This document shows positions 18,401 to 25,418 of a stretch of DNA of 64,000 nt, piece after piece. Position 1 is the first letter of the stretch; each line of letters begins with the position of its first letter. The notes beneath the pieces were generated by a model that was not told the origin of the DNA, did no database searches, and saw nothing but the letters and a program-made list of their open reading frames with translations. The position numbers were made by a program, and so were the translations under genes. The DNA comes from Pseudomonas aestuarii (GTDB taxonomy: Bacteria; Pseudomonadota; Gammaproteobacteria; Pseudomonadales; Pseudomonadaceae): contig NZ_JAQJZJ010000012.1 of NCBI RefSeq assembly GCF_027988105.1, positions 62,001 to 126,000 on the forward strand, given 5' to 3'.

Positions 18401-19842
18401 CGCGACTGCGGCGGATCGTCCGCCAGGTCGCCGGTGAGTTGGGCAAGCAGGTCGAATTCGTGCTCGGTAATGCCGAGGGCGAGATGGACCGCACCGTGCT
18501 CGAACGTATTGTGGCGCCGCTGGAGCATATGTTGCGCAACGCCGTCGACCATGGCATCGAGCCGGCAGCGCTGCGCCGCGCCGCTGGCAAGCCGGAGCAG
18601 GGCACTATCCGCCTGAATCTGGGGCGCGAGGGCGGTGATATCGTCTTGACCCTCAGTGACGATGGCGGCGGGATCAAGCTCGATGCCGTAAGGCGCAAGG
18701 CCATCGAGCGTGGCCTGATGGACCAGGAGTCGGATCTGACCGATCACGAAATCCTCCAGTTCATCCTCGAGGCCGGGTTCTCCACCGCCGAGGCGGTCAC
18801 CCAGATTTCCGGGCGTGGCGTCGGCATGGACGTGGTCCATTCCGAGGTCAAGCAGCTCGGCGGTTCCATGAGCATCGACTCGACCCCGGGCGAAGGCACG
18901 CGTTTTGCCATTCGCCTGCCGTTCACCGTGTCGGTCAACCGCGCGCTGATGGTGCTGTCGGGTGAAGACCTGTATGCCATCCCGCTGAACACCATCGAAG
19001 GCATCGTGCGGATTTCCCCCTACGAGCTGGAGGCCCTCTATGAGCAGAGTGACTCGGCGGCGACGGAGACCCCGCGTTTCGAGTACGCCGGTCAGGCCTA
19101 CGAGTTGCGTTATCTCGGTGACCTGCTGAATAACGGCCAGCACCCCAAGCTGGTCGGTCAGAGCCTGCCCTTGCCGGTGATCCTGGTGCGCTCGAGCGAG
19201 CACGCGGTGGCGGTGCAGGTCGACTCCCTGGCTGGCTCCCGCGAGATTGTGGTGAAGAGCCTCGGACCGCAGTTCGCCGGGGTACACGGGATTTCCGGCG
19301 CGACCATTCTCGGTGACGGCCGCGTGGTGGTGATTCTCGACCTGCTGGCCACCATCCGCGTGCTGCATGCGCACCTGCTCAACCAGCTGCATCCGCGCCT
19401 GGTCGGCCACACGGCGACTGCCGCGGAAATTGAAGCGGATCGGCCGACCCTGGTCATGGTGGTGGACGACTCGGTCACCGTGCGCAAGGTCACCAGTCGC
19501 CTGCTCGAGCGTAACGGCATGAACGTATTGACGGCCAAGGACGGCGTGGACGCCATCTCCCAGTTGCAGGAGCACAAGCCCGACATCATGTTGCTGGACA
19601 TCGAAATGCCGCGCATGGACGGTTTCGAAGTGGCAACGCTGGTGCGTCACGACGAGCAGCTGAAAGACCTGCCGATCATCATGATCACCTCGCGTACCGG
19701 TGAGAAACACCGTGAACGAGCGCTGGCTATTGGCGTCAATGAATACCTCGGCAAACCCTACCAGGAGTCGTTATTGCTCGAAAGCATTGCCCGCTTGGTG
19801 GATCGCCAGCCGCTAGAGCGCCGCTCGGACACGCAAGCATGA
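12463..19842 (+). CDS. chpA: Hybrid chemotaxis kinase ChpA with multiple Hpt domains
   Basis: 2459-residue histidine kinase core of the Pil-Chp system. Xpt motifs: HTLKGSGRM (His818), HTLKGSAYM (His985), TTLGRGAEM (Thr1127 in place of His), HTLKGGARM (His1322 and His1558), HTLKGGARL (His1706). The N-terminal ~500 residues are FimL-like degenerate Hpt regions. Then the CheA dimerisation region (from about 1830), ATPase with N-box HMLRNAVDHGIE (from 2022), DDGGGI and RGVGMDVV, a CheW-like domain, and a C-terminal receiver with D2335-D2336 and phospho-acceptor D2379 in MLLDIEMP. An acidic Glu-Ala tract occupies residues 1419-1450. Start is either ATG 12463 or in-frame ATG 12478 (MGDRHDYV); no clear Shine-Dalgarno decides. 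Stop overlaps chpB by four bases. Confidence 0.97.
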   Translation: MSEAAMGDRHDYVALEWVKGEIAETLKQARQALEAYVENPQDSTRMRFCLTYVHQVHGTLQMVEFYGAALLAEEMEHLAQALMEGRVASQGEALEVLMQAILQLPVYLDRIQTARRDLPMVVLPLLNDLRAARGEKLLSENSLFSPDMSVRAPALSDESLGQLRTADLPILLRKLRQMLQVALVGLLRNQDLPTNLGYMARVFGRLETLCKDAPLGPLWQIASGLVEGLASGGVVNSPSVRTLLREVDKELKRLLEQGADGINQAASDELTKNLLFYVAKAPAQSPRIRALKEQFRLDEALPNTDIVNEERARLAGPDRDAMRSVVGALCEELVRVKDSLDLFVRSDRNHVGELESLLAPLKQIADTLAVLGFGQPRKVILDQIDVVHGLALGRQAPSDAVLMDVAGALLYVEATLAGMVGPVADGSREESHLPTTDVAQIHQLVIKEARNGLEQAKDAIIEFIASQWNHEHLARVPALLTQVRGGLAMIPLARAAELLNACNRYIQEQLLARKAVPNWQSLDTLADAITSVEYYLERLAEDHGSQGDLILDVAEESLESLGYPLKEKPSILDQVAPRQEDFAPLTDPLHDIEVLADEPAEVEVLEPVVPPEAPIELAPLEAPGVELAEADSAAVEAQQPLDDDGCSLAPLETDPRLLDLDVDPSASEPLPTLDLSEGAPVSLADFSHEAMPLEELSLEELNGSGHWDEAELASLGVPEVELPSAPLTVDEPAPEVDKPLSLADVMAAPQQAINPPAHDVPPSLLPPPADEESFDEELMEVFVEEAGEVLETIGEFLPQWSADTANKEALIEIRRAFHTLKGSGRMVRALVIGELGWSIENLLNRVLDRSIQPTADVLQVVADVVTLMPALVEEFAVKAQRQRDDVDLLAASAHALAKGQSLAKADAPAAQVTPAEGESEAVAAVAELLEVLDDEPLDGEPLDPQLLEIFRNEAETHLDTLVGFLADCAQELPQPVTDDLQRALHTLKGSAYMAGILPVAEIAAPLEKMVKEFKSNLIPMDLAEAELLSAAEKLFRLGLAQLETQPLAPLPGAPEFLDRAHRLHQDRLDAAQSNRQSEQGETRDPQLIGIFLAEGMDILLDAEALLRRWREHPSDRQELSALLDELTTLGRGAEMAELPQIDELCEALLDLYGAVEEGSLAVSERFFSEAEQAHEALISMMDQVAAGLQVSAEPARVEALRRLLAEALDPRALALLSAQGQADLQPVELDAATAALVQTPWARASDDETVTAVEMQIDEDSGFLAESEHAASSGYEALDAEMVEIFLEEAVDILESAGQALEGWSAEPGNKAALSSLQRDLHTLKGGARMAEIRPIGDLAHELESLYEGLVDRRFSHSPALVALLQQSHDCLAMLLEQLQKQAVMQQPHELIEAIRHFRQGGGAQSLSAAAMAAENDLEAEAEAEAEAEAEAEAEAEAEAEAEAEAEAEAGQEDDVEEVLSSLLHREDDTELDLEADPEQEFAELEWESPPEAFAAPAASDADVSAPAALDDQPDQELVDIFLEEGFDIIDSSGAALLRWMDDVDNSLELEALQRDLHTLKGGARMAEIREIGDLAHELEFLYEGLADGRLRPSQELFGLLQACHDRLAEMLDAVRGKRLVPDGDALIETIKHFRANPDQQLSMPSAVQLKALAEQLDQDDDESEILDIFLEEADELLETLETAMGRWDQQRDDGTAIDDMLRVLHTLKGGARLAGQNRLGNLTHDLESHLSEALLQGAPWPESLFLDVQSGFEGLQKELDQLRQRLQASFAEDDQAAASVEAAAVKLPELLAPIVAASELPAREQVAKVLPFVRRAQEAAQEAAARRAPQELVKVPAELLEGLVNLAGETSIFRGRVEQQVSDFGFTLSEMEATIDRVRDQLRRLDIETQAQILSRYQAEAERAGYEDFDPLEMDRHSQLQQLSRALFESASDLLDLKETLAMRNRDAETLLLQQARVNTELQEGLMRTRMVPFDRLVPRLRRIVRQVAGELGKQVEFVLGNAEGEMDRTVLERIVAPLEHMLRNAVDHGIEPAALRRAAGKPEQGTIRLNLGREGGDIVLTLSDDGGGIKLDAVRRKAIERGLMDQESDLTDHEILQFILEAGFSTAEAVTQISGRGVGMDVVHSEVKQLGGSMSIDSTPGEGTRFAIRLPFTVSVNRALMVLSGEDLYAIPLNTIEGIVRISPYELEALYEQSDSAATETPRFEYAGQAYELRYLGDLLNNGQHPKLVGQSLPLPVILVRSSEHAVAVQVDSLAGSREIVVKSLGPQFAGVHGISGATILGDGRVVVILDLLATIRVLHAHLLNQLHPRLVGHTATAAEIEADRPTLVMVVDDSVTVRKVTSRLLERNGMNVLTAKDGVDAISQLQEHKPDIMLLDIEMPRMDGFEVATLVRHDEQLKDLPIIMITSRTGEKHRERALAIGVNEYLGKPYQESLLLESIARLVDRQPLERRSDTQA
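16717..16812 (+). repeat. Perfect 16-copy GAAGCC tandem repeat inside chpA
   Basis: Sixteen uninterrupted copies of GAAGCC encode (Glu-Ala)16, residues 1419-1450 of ChpA, in the linker between the His1322 and His1558 Hpt domains. The unit is six bases, so slippage changes linker length by two residues per copy and never breaks the frame. Confidence 0.97.
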
Positions 19843-20900
19843 CGGCGAACAACGTGGCACGTATTGCGGTGATTGCCGATACCTCGCTGCAGCGCCATGT
19901 GCTGCAGCAGGCGTTGACCGGGAGTGGCTATCAGGTCGTGCTGAACAGTGATCCGGCGCGCCTGGATGAGGCAACGTTGATCGCCTGCGAGACCGACCTG
20001 TGGCTGATCGATCTGGCCCAGTCCGAGGATTTGCCGCTGGTCGACAACCTGATGGAAACCGCCTGCGTGCCTATCCTGTTTGGCGAGGGACATGCCCCGG
20101 AGCGGCATTCGGAAAATTACCCGCGTTGGGAGCGCCGCCTGTTTGGCAAGTTGAAGAAGCTGATCGGTGACCCATCGCAAGCGGTCGGGCCCAGCCTCCA
20201 GGCGTTGCTGGCCGAGGCGCAGCGGCCAACTCGCCTGGAGCTGCCGTCCGTACTCGCCGATACACCGCTGGTGGTCGGGGAGCCGGCGCGCCAGGTCTGG
20301 TTACTGGCTGCTTCGCTCGGTGGACCGGCCGCGATCAAGGCCTTCCTCGACGCCTTGCCTGGTGGTCTGCCGGTTGGCTTCGTCTATGCCCAGCATATCG
20401 ATCCCAGTTTCGAATCAGTGCTTCCGCAGGCGGTCGGACGACACAGCCAGTGGCGTGTCAATCCGGCGCGTCACGGCGACTCGGTCCGCTGCGGTGAGGT
20501 GGTGGTGGTACCGATCAGTCGCGAGCTGGGTTTCAGTGACCAAGGCACCATGCTCATCAGCGAACGTGCCTGGCCGGAACCCTACAGTCCGTCGATCGAT
20601 CAGATGATGCTCAACCTCGCCAAGCATTATGCCGGGCTTTGCGGCGTCATTGCCTTCAGTGGCATGGGCAGCGATGGCAGTGCCGCGGCGGCTTACGTGC
20701 GGCGCCAGGGCGGAACCATCTGGACCCAGCGTAGCGACACCTGTGTCTGCCCGAGCATGCCGGACAGCCTGCGCGAGGGTGGATACAGCAGTTTCAGCGC
20801 CGATCCCCGAGAACTGGCCGCAGGGCTGGTCAATCACCTGGCCGAGCAGTGCAATGAAACCGCAGCGCTGCAACCCACACCACAGATAACTGGGGCATAG
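19839..20900 (+). CDS. chpB: Chemoreceptor methylesterase ChpB
   Basis: 353-residue CheB-type methylesterase, expected to remove methyl groups from PilJ and oppose PilK. The N-terminal ~130 residues resemble a degenerate receiver without a clear phospho-acceptor aspartate. The C-terminal esterase domain has the Ser of LLAASLGGP, the His of YAQHIDPSFE and the Asp of GMGSDGSAAAAY as catalytic triad. The start codon overlaps the chpA stop (ATGA at 19839-19842), so translation is coupled. Confidence 0.95.
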   Translation: MTANNVARIAVIADTSLQRHVLQQALTGSGYQVVLNSDPARLDEATLIACETDLWLIDLAQSEDLPLVDNLMETACVPILFGEGHAPERHSENYPRWERRLFGKLKKLIGDPSQAVGPSLQALLAEAQRPTRLELPSVLADTPLVVGEPARQVWLLAASLGGPAAIKAFLDALPGGLPVGFVYAQHIDPSFESVLPQAVGRHSQWRVNPARHGDSVRCGEVVVVPISRELGFSDQGTMLISERAWPEPYSPSIDQMMLNLAKHYAGLCGVIAFSGMGSDGSAAAAYVRRQGGTIWTQRSDTCVCPSMPDSLREGGYSSFSADPRELAAGLVNHLAEQCNETAALQPTPQITGA

Positions 20901-20907
20901 CCTTTTC

Positions 20908-21378
20908 ATGAGCCAAGTCATAGCCACCCCGAATACCGTCAACAGCCTGACTGCGCTGCAGGTGCCACTGGCCGATCGTACCCTGCTGCTGCCTAACGTG
21001 GCAGTCGCCGAGCTGGTTGCCTATCGCGCGCCGCAAGTCAGCGCCGGCATGCCGGCCTGGTTTCTCGGTCAGGTTAGCTGGCGTGACTTGAGTTTGCCGC
21101 TGTTGTCGTTCGAGGCGGCCTCCGATGGCCAGGCCCAGGTCGGTCCCGCTGCGCGCGTGGCGATCATCAACGCCCTCGGCGGGCGTGCCAAGGTCAAGTT
21201 CATCGCCCTCCTGGTCCAGGGTATTCCGCGCTCGGTGAAGGTTGGTGCCGAGTTGCTGCGTGCCGACGCGCCACTGGCGCCGCTGGAACTGGATGCGGTG
21301 CTCATTGGCGAGAATGTGCTGAAGATTCCCGACCTGGTTGGCCTGGAGCAGAAACTGGCAGATGCCGGATTGATCTGA
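20908..21378 (+). CDS. chpC: CheW-like protein ChpC
   Basis: 156-residue CheW-fold adaptor, the second of the Pil-Chp cluster (with PilI); in P. aeruginosa ChpC is linked to responses to bovine serum albumin and mucin. The core begins about residue 14 (LTALQVPLADRTLLLPN) and includes WFLGQVSWRDLSLPLLSFE. Seven bases after chpB. Here the cluster ends: the next gene is rsmE on the other strand, and the chpD and chpE genes found after chpC in P. aeruginosa are not present. Confidence 0.93.
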   Translation: MSQVIATPNTVNSLTALQVPLADRTLLLPNVAVAELVAYRAPQVSAGMPAWFLGQVSWRDLSLPLLSFEAASDGQAQVGPAARVAIINALGGRAKVKFIALLVQGIPRSVKVGAELLRADAPLAPLELDAVLIGENVLKIPDLVGLEQKLADAGLI

Positions 21379-21534
21379 GCGCGTGTGAACGCGCTGGCCC
21401 AGGGCGCCATCCAGTGCCTCGTAGAGTCCGCGATCCGGCTGGCCCTCGCCTGTCGATCACCAAGACGACACGCCCCGGCAAGCCGTCAAAGGGCCCAAGC
21501 CTTCTACGAGCGCGCTATTGAACAACAGCCTGGG

Positions 21535-21561
21535 TGGCCGTTGCCGAGGGAAAAACGGCCA
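21535..21561. terminator. Possible terminator hairpin between chpC and rsmE
   Basis: TGGCCGTT (21535-21542) pairs with AACGGCCA (21554-21561). On the plus strand a T-run follows after eleven more bases, so it is a weak candidate for the end of the pil-chp transcript. Confidence 0.35.
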
Positions 21562-21572
21562 GCGAGCAGTTT

Positions 21573-22292
21573 TTAGAAATCCCCCCACAATTGCTGCGCG
21601 ACGCTGAGCGCCACCACCGGCGCAGTTTCCGTGCGCAGTACCCGAGGCCCCAGGCGCGCGGCCTGGAAACCGGCGTTTTTCGCCTGCGTGACCTCGGCAT
21701 CCGCCAGGCCGCCTTCCGGGCCGATCAGGAAGGCCAGCGATTGTGGCTTGTCATGGCTGGCCAGCGGCTCGGCAACCGGGTGCAGCACCAGTTTCAGCTC
21801 CGCCTCGACCTGGCCGAGCCAGTCGCTCAGCCCGAGCGGCGGGTGAATGACAGGAATCACCGAGCGGCCGCACTGTTCGCAGGCACTGATCGCCACCTGG
21901 CGCCAATGGGCCATGCGCTTGTCGGCGCGCTCGTCTTTCAGGCGCACCTCGCAGCGCTCGCTGACAATCGGGGTGATGGCATTGGCCCCCAGCTCGCAGG
22001 CCTTCTGGATCGCCCAGTCCATGCGCTCGCCACGCGACAGGCCCTGGCCCAGGTGGATGTGCAGCGGTGATTCGGTCAGGCCGGCGAAGACCTCGCGCAC
22101 TTCGACGCGCACGTTCTTTTTGCCGACCTCGACCAGCTCGCCGAGAAACTCGTTGCCGCTGCCGTCGAACAATTGCACGGCATCGCCCACCGCATGGCGC
22201 AGTACGCGGCCGATGTAGTGGGCCTGGGTTTCCGGCAGCTCATGCAGGCCGAGGGCGAGCGGGGCATCGATAAAGAAGCGGGATAGGCGCAT
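21573..22292 (-). CDS. rsmE: 16S rRNA m3U1498 methyltransferase
   Basis: 239-residue SPOUT-fold methyltransferase of the RsmE family that methylates N3 of U1498 in 16S rRNA. N-terminal PUA-like part (MRLSRFFIDAPL, HYIGRVLR), then the trefoil-knot region with LAFLIGPEGGLADAE and LGPRVLRTETAPVVAL, the SAM-binding knot. Full length. Convergent with chpC; bioA lies upstream on the same strand with a 127-base gap containing a GC-rich hairpin near 22372-22399. Confidence 0.95.
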   Translation of the reverse strand: MRLSRFFIDAPLALGLHELPETQAHYIGRVLRHAVGDAVQLFDGSGNEFLGELVEVGKKNVRVEVREVFAGLTESPLHIHLGQGLSRGERMDWAIQKACELGANAITPIVSERCEVRLKDERADKRMAHWRQVAISACEQCGRSVIPVIHPPLGLSDWLGQVEAELKLVLHPVAEPLASHDKPQSLAFLIGPEGGLADAEVTQAKNAGFQAARLGPRVLRTETAPVVALSVAQQLWGDF

Positions 22293-22419
22293 AGGAGGGG
22301 CGGACCTGAGGCAAAGGCGTAAATTCTAGCGCTAGGGCGCGCCGCGCGCAGCGATATCCGACGTGCTTGCCACCTCCCGCTGTCGCCAGCGGGGGAGGCG
22401 AGACGTCATGTACTCGCGT

Positions 22420-23826
22420 TCAACCCGGATCGCGAAAGTCCGGGTAGCGCGTGTTGCCCACGGCCACGCTGACCGAGTTGCGGGTGGCCAGGTCGATGCC
22501 TTCAGTGGCGACCTCGGCCAGGAAGTCGATCTGCTCCTCAGTGATCACGTAGGGCGGCAGGAAATACACCACGCTGCCCAGCGGGCGCAGCAGGGCGCCG
22601 CGTTGCAGGGCATGCTGGAAAACCTTGAGGCCGCGGCGCTCCTGCCACGGGTAGGCAGTCTTGCTCGCCTTGTCCTGGACCATCTCGATGGCCAGGGCCA
22701 TGCCGGTCTGGCGGACTTCGGCGACATGCGGGTGATCGACCAGGTGCGCGGTGGCGCTGGCCATGCGCGCGGCGAGCTTCTTGTTGGCCTCGATGACGTT
22801 GTCCTGCTCGAAGATATCCAGGGTCGCCAGTGCTGCGGCGCAGGCCAGCGGATTGCCGGTGTAGCTGTGCGAGTGGAGAAAGGCGCGCAGGGTGTTGTAG
22901 TCGTCGTAGAACGCCTGGTAGATGGTGTCGGTGGTCAGGCAGGCGGCCAGCGGCAGGTAGCCACCGGTCAGGGCCTTGGACAGGCAAAGGAAGTCCGGGC
23001 GGATGCCGGCCTGTTCGCAGGCGAACATGGTTCCGGTACGGCCGAAGCCGACGGCGATCTCGTCGTGGATCAGGTGCACGCCATAGCGGTCGCAGGCCTC
23101 GCGCAACAGCTTGAGGTAGACCGGGTGGTACATGCGCATGCCGCCGGCGCCCTGAATCAGCGGCTCGACTATCACCGCTGCCACCTCATGGCCGTGCTCG
23201 GCCAGGGTCTGCTCCATATGGCCGAACATGGTCCGCGAGTGGGCTTCCCAGCTCACGCCGTCGGGGCGGAAATAGCAGTCCGGGCTGGGCACCTTGAGGG
23301 TGTCCAGCAGCAGTGCCTTGTAGGTGTCGGTGAACAGCGCGACATCGCCGACCGACATGGCGGCGATGGTTTCGCCGTGGTAGCTGTTGGTCAGGGTGAC
23401 GAAGCGCTTCTTCTCGGGCTGGCCGACATTCAGCCAGTAGTGAAAGCTCATCTTCAGCGCGACTTCGATGCACGATGAGCCGTTGTCGGCATAGAACACC
23501 CGATCGAGCCCGGCCGGGGTCATCTTCACCAGGCGCTCGGACAGCTCGATCACCGGCTGGTGGCTGAAGCCGGCGAGTATCACGTGTTCCAGTTGGTCGA
23601 CCTGATCCTTGATGCGCTGGTTGATCCGCGGGTTGGCGTGGCCGAACACGTTGACCCACCAGGAGCTGACCGCGTCTAGGTAGCGCTTGCCGTCGAAGTC
23701 TTCCAGCCAAACCCCTTCACCGCGCTTGATCGGCACCAGGGGCAGCTGTTCGTGATCTTTCATCTGTGTGCAGGGATGCCAGAGCACATTCAAGTCGCGC
23801 TGCATCCAGTGGTCGTTCAGGCTCAT
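22420..23826 (-). CDS. bioA: Adenosylmethionine-8-amino-7-oxononanoate aminotransferase
   Basis: Class III PLP aminotransferase of biotin synthesis that uses SAM as amino donor to turn KAPA into DAPA. 468 residues. N-terminal WHPCTQMKDHE, SSWWVNVFGHANP, phosphate-binding region NSYHGETIAAMS, HDEIAVGFGRTG, and the PLP lysine in LCLSKALTGGYLPLA. The ATG at 23826 (MSLNDHWMQRDLN) is the conserved start; the frame stays open upstream by chance. Divergent from the cytochrome b561 gene; the 295 bases between are AT-richer near 24010-24110. Confidence 0.96.
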   Translation of the reverse strand: MSLNDHWMQRDLNVLWHPCTQMKDHEQLPLVPIKRGEGVWLEDFDGKRYLDAVSSWWVNVFGHANPRINQRIKDQVDQLEHVILAGFSHQPVIELSERLVKMTPAGLDRVFYADNGSSCIEVALKMSFHYWLNVGQPEKKRFVTLTNSYHGETIAAMSVGDVALFTDTYKALLLDTLKVPSPDCYFRPDGVSWEAHSRTMFGHMEQTLAEHGHEVAAVIVEPLIQGAGGMRMYHPVYLKLLREACDRYGVHLIHDEIAVGFGRTGTMFACEQAGIRPDFLCLSKALTGGYLPLAACLTTDTIYQAFYDDYNTLRAFLHSHSYTGNPLACAAALATLDIFEQDNVIEANKKLAARMASATAHLVDHPHVAEVRQTGMALAIEMVQDKASKTAYPWQERRGLKVFQHALQRGALLRPLGSVVYFLPPYVITEEQIDFLAEVATEGIDLATRNSVSVAVGNTRYPDFRDPG

Positions 23827-24011
23827 CGAAACACTCTCCCAATCATCTGCGGCAAGCCTATCAGATGCCCCCTGCACATGTGCGCTGCAGGCGAGGGGCG
23901 GTGAGCGAGGCACTGCCGATTATGCGCTGGGCAATGCCGCCGGTAGGTGTTGCCTGAGCTTCTGCCTGCTCGCGCGAGTTGATTGGGCCGGAGGTGAAGT
24001 GCGGACTTTTG

Positions 24012-24030
24012 ATATCGTATTTCCCGATAT
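24012..24030. promoter_or_regulatory. Palindromic site ATATCG-N7-CGATAT upstream of cytochrome b561
   Basis: Six-base arms ATATCG (24012-24017) and CGATAT (24025-24030) in an AT-rich patch about 90 bases before the cytochrome b561 start, in the divergent bioA/cytochrome region. Size and symmetry suit a dimeric regulator, but I cannot name one. Confidence 0.35.
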
Positions 24031-24121
24031 TTCAAAGCGAAAAATTCCGCTTTTAATCGATAGATTTGCCGTTACCCTTGCCGGATCTTTTTTGTCGAAC
24101 TCTCTGTACGGAACCTTCTCG

Positions 24122-24667
24122 ATGCAGTGGCACAACACTCGCTCACATTACGGTTTGATCAGCATTGCCTTGCATTGGCTGGTGGCGGTCGCGGTTTTTG
24201 CTCTGTTCGGGCTGGGTTACTGGATGGTCGGCCTGGATTACTACAGTGGCTGGTACAAGAGCGCACCTGAGCTGCACAAGGGCATTGGCATCCTGCTGTT
24301 TGTCGTGATGCTGGGGCGCATCCTCTGGCGCTGGCTCAGTCCGGCACCGGCCAGCCTGGCCAATCACAGTCGGCTAACCCAGCAGGGCGCCAGGTTCGGC
24401 CACGCGTTCCTCTATCTGGGCATGTTCGTGTTGATGGTGGCTGGCTACCTGATTTCCACCGCCGATGGTCGGGGTATCAGTGTCTTCGGCTGGTTCGAGG
24501 TGCCGGCGACCCTCACCAGCATTCCCAACCAGGAAGATGTTGCCGGCCTGGTGCATGAATACCTTGGCTGGACCCTGGTGATCTTCGCCGCTATCCATGC
24601 GCTGGCCGCCCTGAAGCATCACTTTGTTGACCGTGACCGCACGCTGAGCCGCATGTTCGGTCGCTAA
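24122..24667 (+). CDS. Cytochrome b561 family membrane protein
   Basis: 181-residue di-haem b cytochrome of the bacterial b561 (YodB/CybB) type. Four transmembrane helices with candidate axial histidines: SIALHWLV (helix 1), PELHKGIGI (helix 2), and VHEYLGWTLVIFAAIHALAALKHH (last helix region). These proteins move electrons from quinol, possibly to periplasmic partners. The next gene, 64 bases on, encodes a YceI lipocalin-like protein; b561 and YceI genes are often paired, which suggests a shared role in isoprenoid/quinone handling. Confidence 0.88.
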   Translation: MQWHNTRSHYGLISIALHWLVAVAVFALFGLGYWMVGLDYYSGWYKSAPELHKGIGILLFVVMLGRILWRWLSPAPASLANHSRLTQQGARFGHAFLYLGMFVLMVAGYLISTADGRGISVFGWFEVPATLTSIPNQEDVAGLVHEYLGWTLVIFAAIHALAALKHHFVDRDRTLSRMFGR

Positions 24668-24731
24668 CACCCCCTCTGTCGCGTGGAATGACCTGCGTGG
24701 CGAATTATTCAACCTCACAAGGAGATTGCCC

Positions 24732-25310
24732 ATGTTGAAGAAAACCCTCGCCGCCCTGGCTCTCGGTTCCGCTCTGCTCAGTGCTGGCCATGCCGTGGCC
24801 GCCAATTACGCCATCGACACGCAAGGTCAGCACGCGTTCGTCAACTTCAAGATCAGCCACTTGGGTTACAGCTGGCTGTACGGCAGCTTCAAGGACTTCG
24901 ACGGCAGCTTCAGTTTTGACGACAAGAACCCGGAAGCCAGCAAGGTCAGCGTCACCCTCAACACCCAGAGCGTCGACACCAATCACGCCGAGCGCGACAA
25001 GCACATTCGCAGCGATGACTTCCTCAGCGTCGACAAGCACCCGACGGCGACCTTCGAGTCCACTGCGGTGAAGTCCACCGGCGAAGGCACGGCCGATATC
25101 ACCGGCAATCTGACGCTTAACGGTGTCACCAAGCCGGTGGTAATTGCCGCTACCTTCATTGGTCAGGGCGATGATCCCTGGGGCGGCTACCGTGCCGGCT
25201 TTGCAGGCAGCACCACGCTTAAACTGAAAGACTTCGAGATCGAGAAGGATCTTGGCCCGGCTTCCGCGGAAGTCGAGCTGATCATCTCGGTGGAAGGCGT
25301 GCGCCAGTAA
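24732..25310 (+). CDS. YceI family periplasmic protein (PasP-like)
   Basis: 192-residue periplasmic lipocalin-like protein. Signal peptide MLKKTLAALALGSALLSAGH with a likely AVA-A cleavage near residue 22, then the YceI fold (FVNFKISHLGYSWLYGSFKD, HIRSDDFLSVDKHPTATFES, GFAGSTTLKLKDF). YceI barrels bind long isoprenoids. The P. aeruginosa homologue in this position is PasP, described as a secreted protease, though the fold gives no protease signature. Strong Shine-Dalgarno AAGGAG (24719-24724) sets the start; a TTG two codons upstream is unlikely. Confidence 0.92.
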   Translation: MLKKTLAALALGSALLSAGHAVAANYAIDTQGQHAFVNFKISHLGYSWLYGSFKDFDGSFSFDDKNPEASKVSVTLNTQSVDTNHAERDKHIRSDDFLSVDKHPTATFESTAVKSTGEGTADITGNLTLNGVTKPVVIAATFIGQGDDPWGGYRAGFAGSTTLKLKDFEIEKDLGPASAEVELIISVEGVRQ

Positions 25311-25330
25311 GTCGAGCGCGCGGCAGCAAA

Positions 25331-25360
25331 AAAAACGCCGACCCTAGGGTCGGCGTTTTT
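25331..25360 (+). terminator. Terminator of the b561-yceI operon
   Basis: Perfect palindrome: A-tract, ACGCCGACCC-TAGG-type centre, GGTCGGCGT, T-tract (25356-25360). The A and T flanks make it usable on both strands. Confidence 0.92.
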
Positions 25361-25371
25361 GCAGGTGCAGA

Positions 25372-25407
25372 AACGACAACGCCGACCCTGAGGTCGGCGT
25401 TGTCGTT
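25372..25407 (-). terminator. Terminator-like hairpin after rhlE2
   Basis: 16-bp arms AACGACAACGCCGACC (25372-25387) and GGTCGGCGTTGTCGTT (25392-25407) with loop CTGA, 12 bases after the rhlE2 stop on the minus strand. The core GCCGACC/GGTCGGC is the same as in the neighbouring yceI terminator. Confidence 0.75.
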
Positions 25408-25418
25408 AACAGTGCTGC

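Noticed and set aside
22372..22399. GC-rich hairpin as bioA terminator
   Set aside because: No T-run in the bioA direction and the arms are imperfect; left uncalled.
24128..24141. TGGCAC-N5-TCGCT resembling a sigma-54 promoter
   Set aside because: It lies inside the start of the cytochrome b561 coding region and would not drive that gene; most likely chance.
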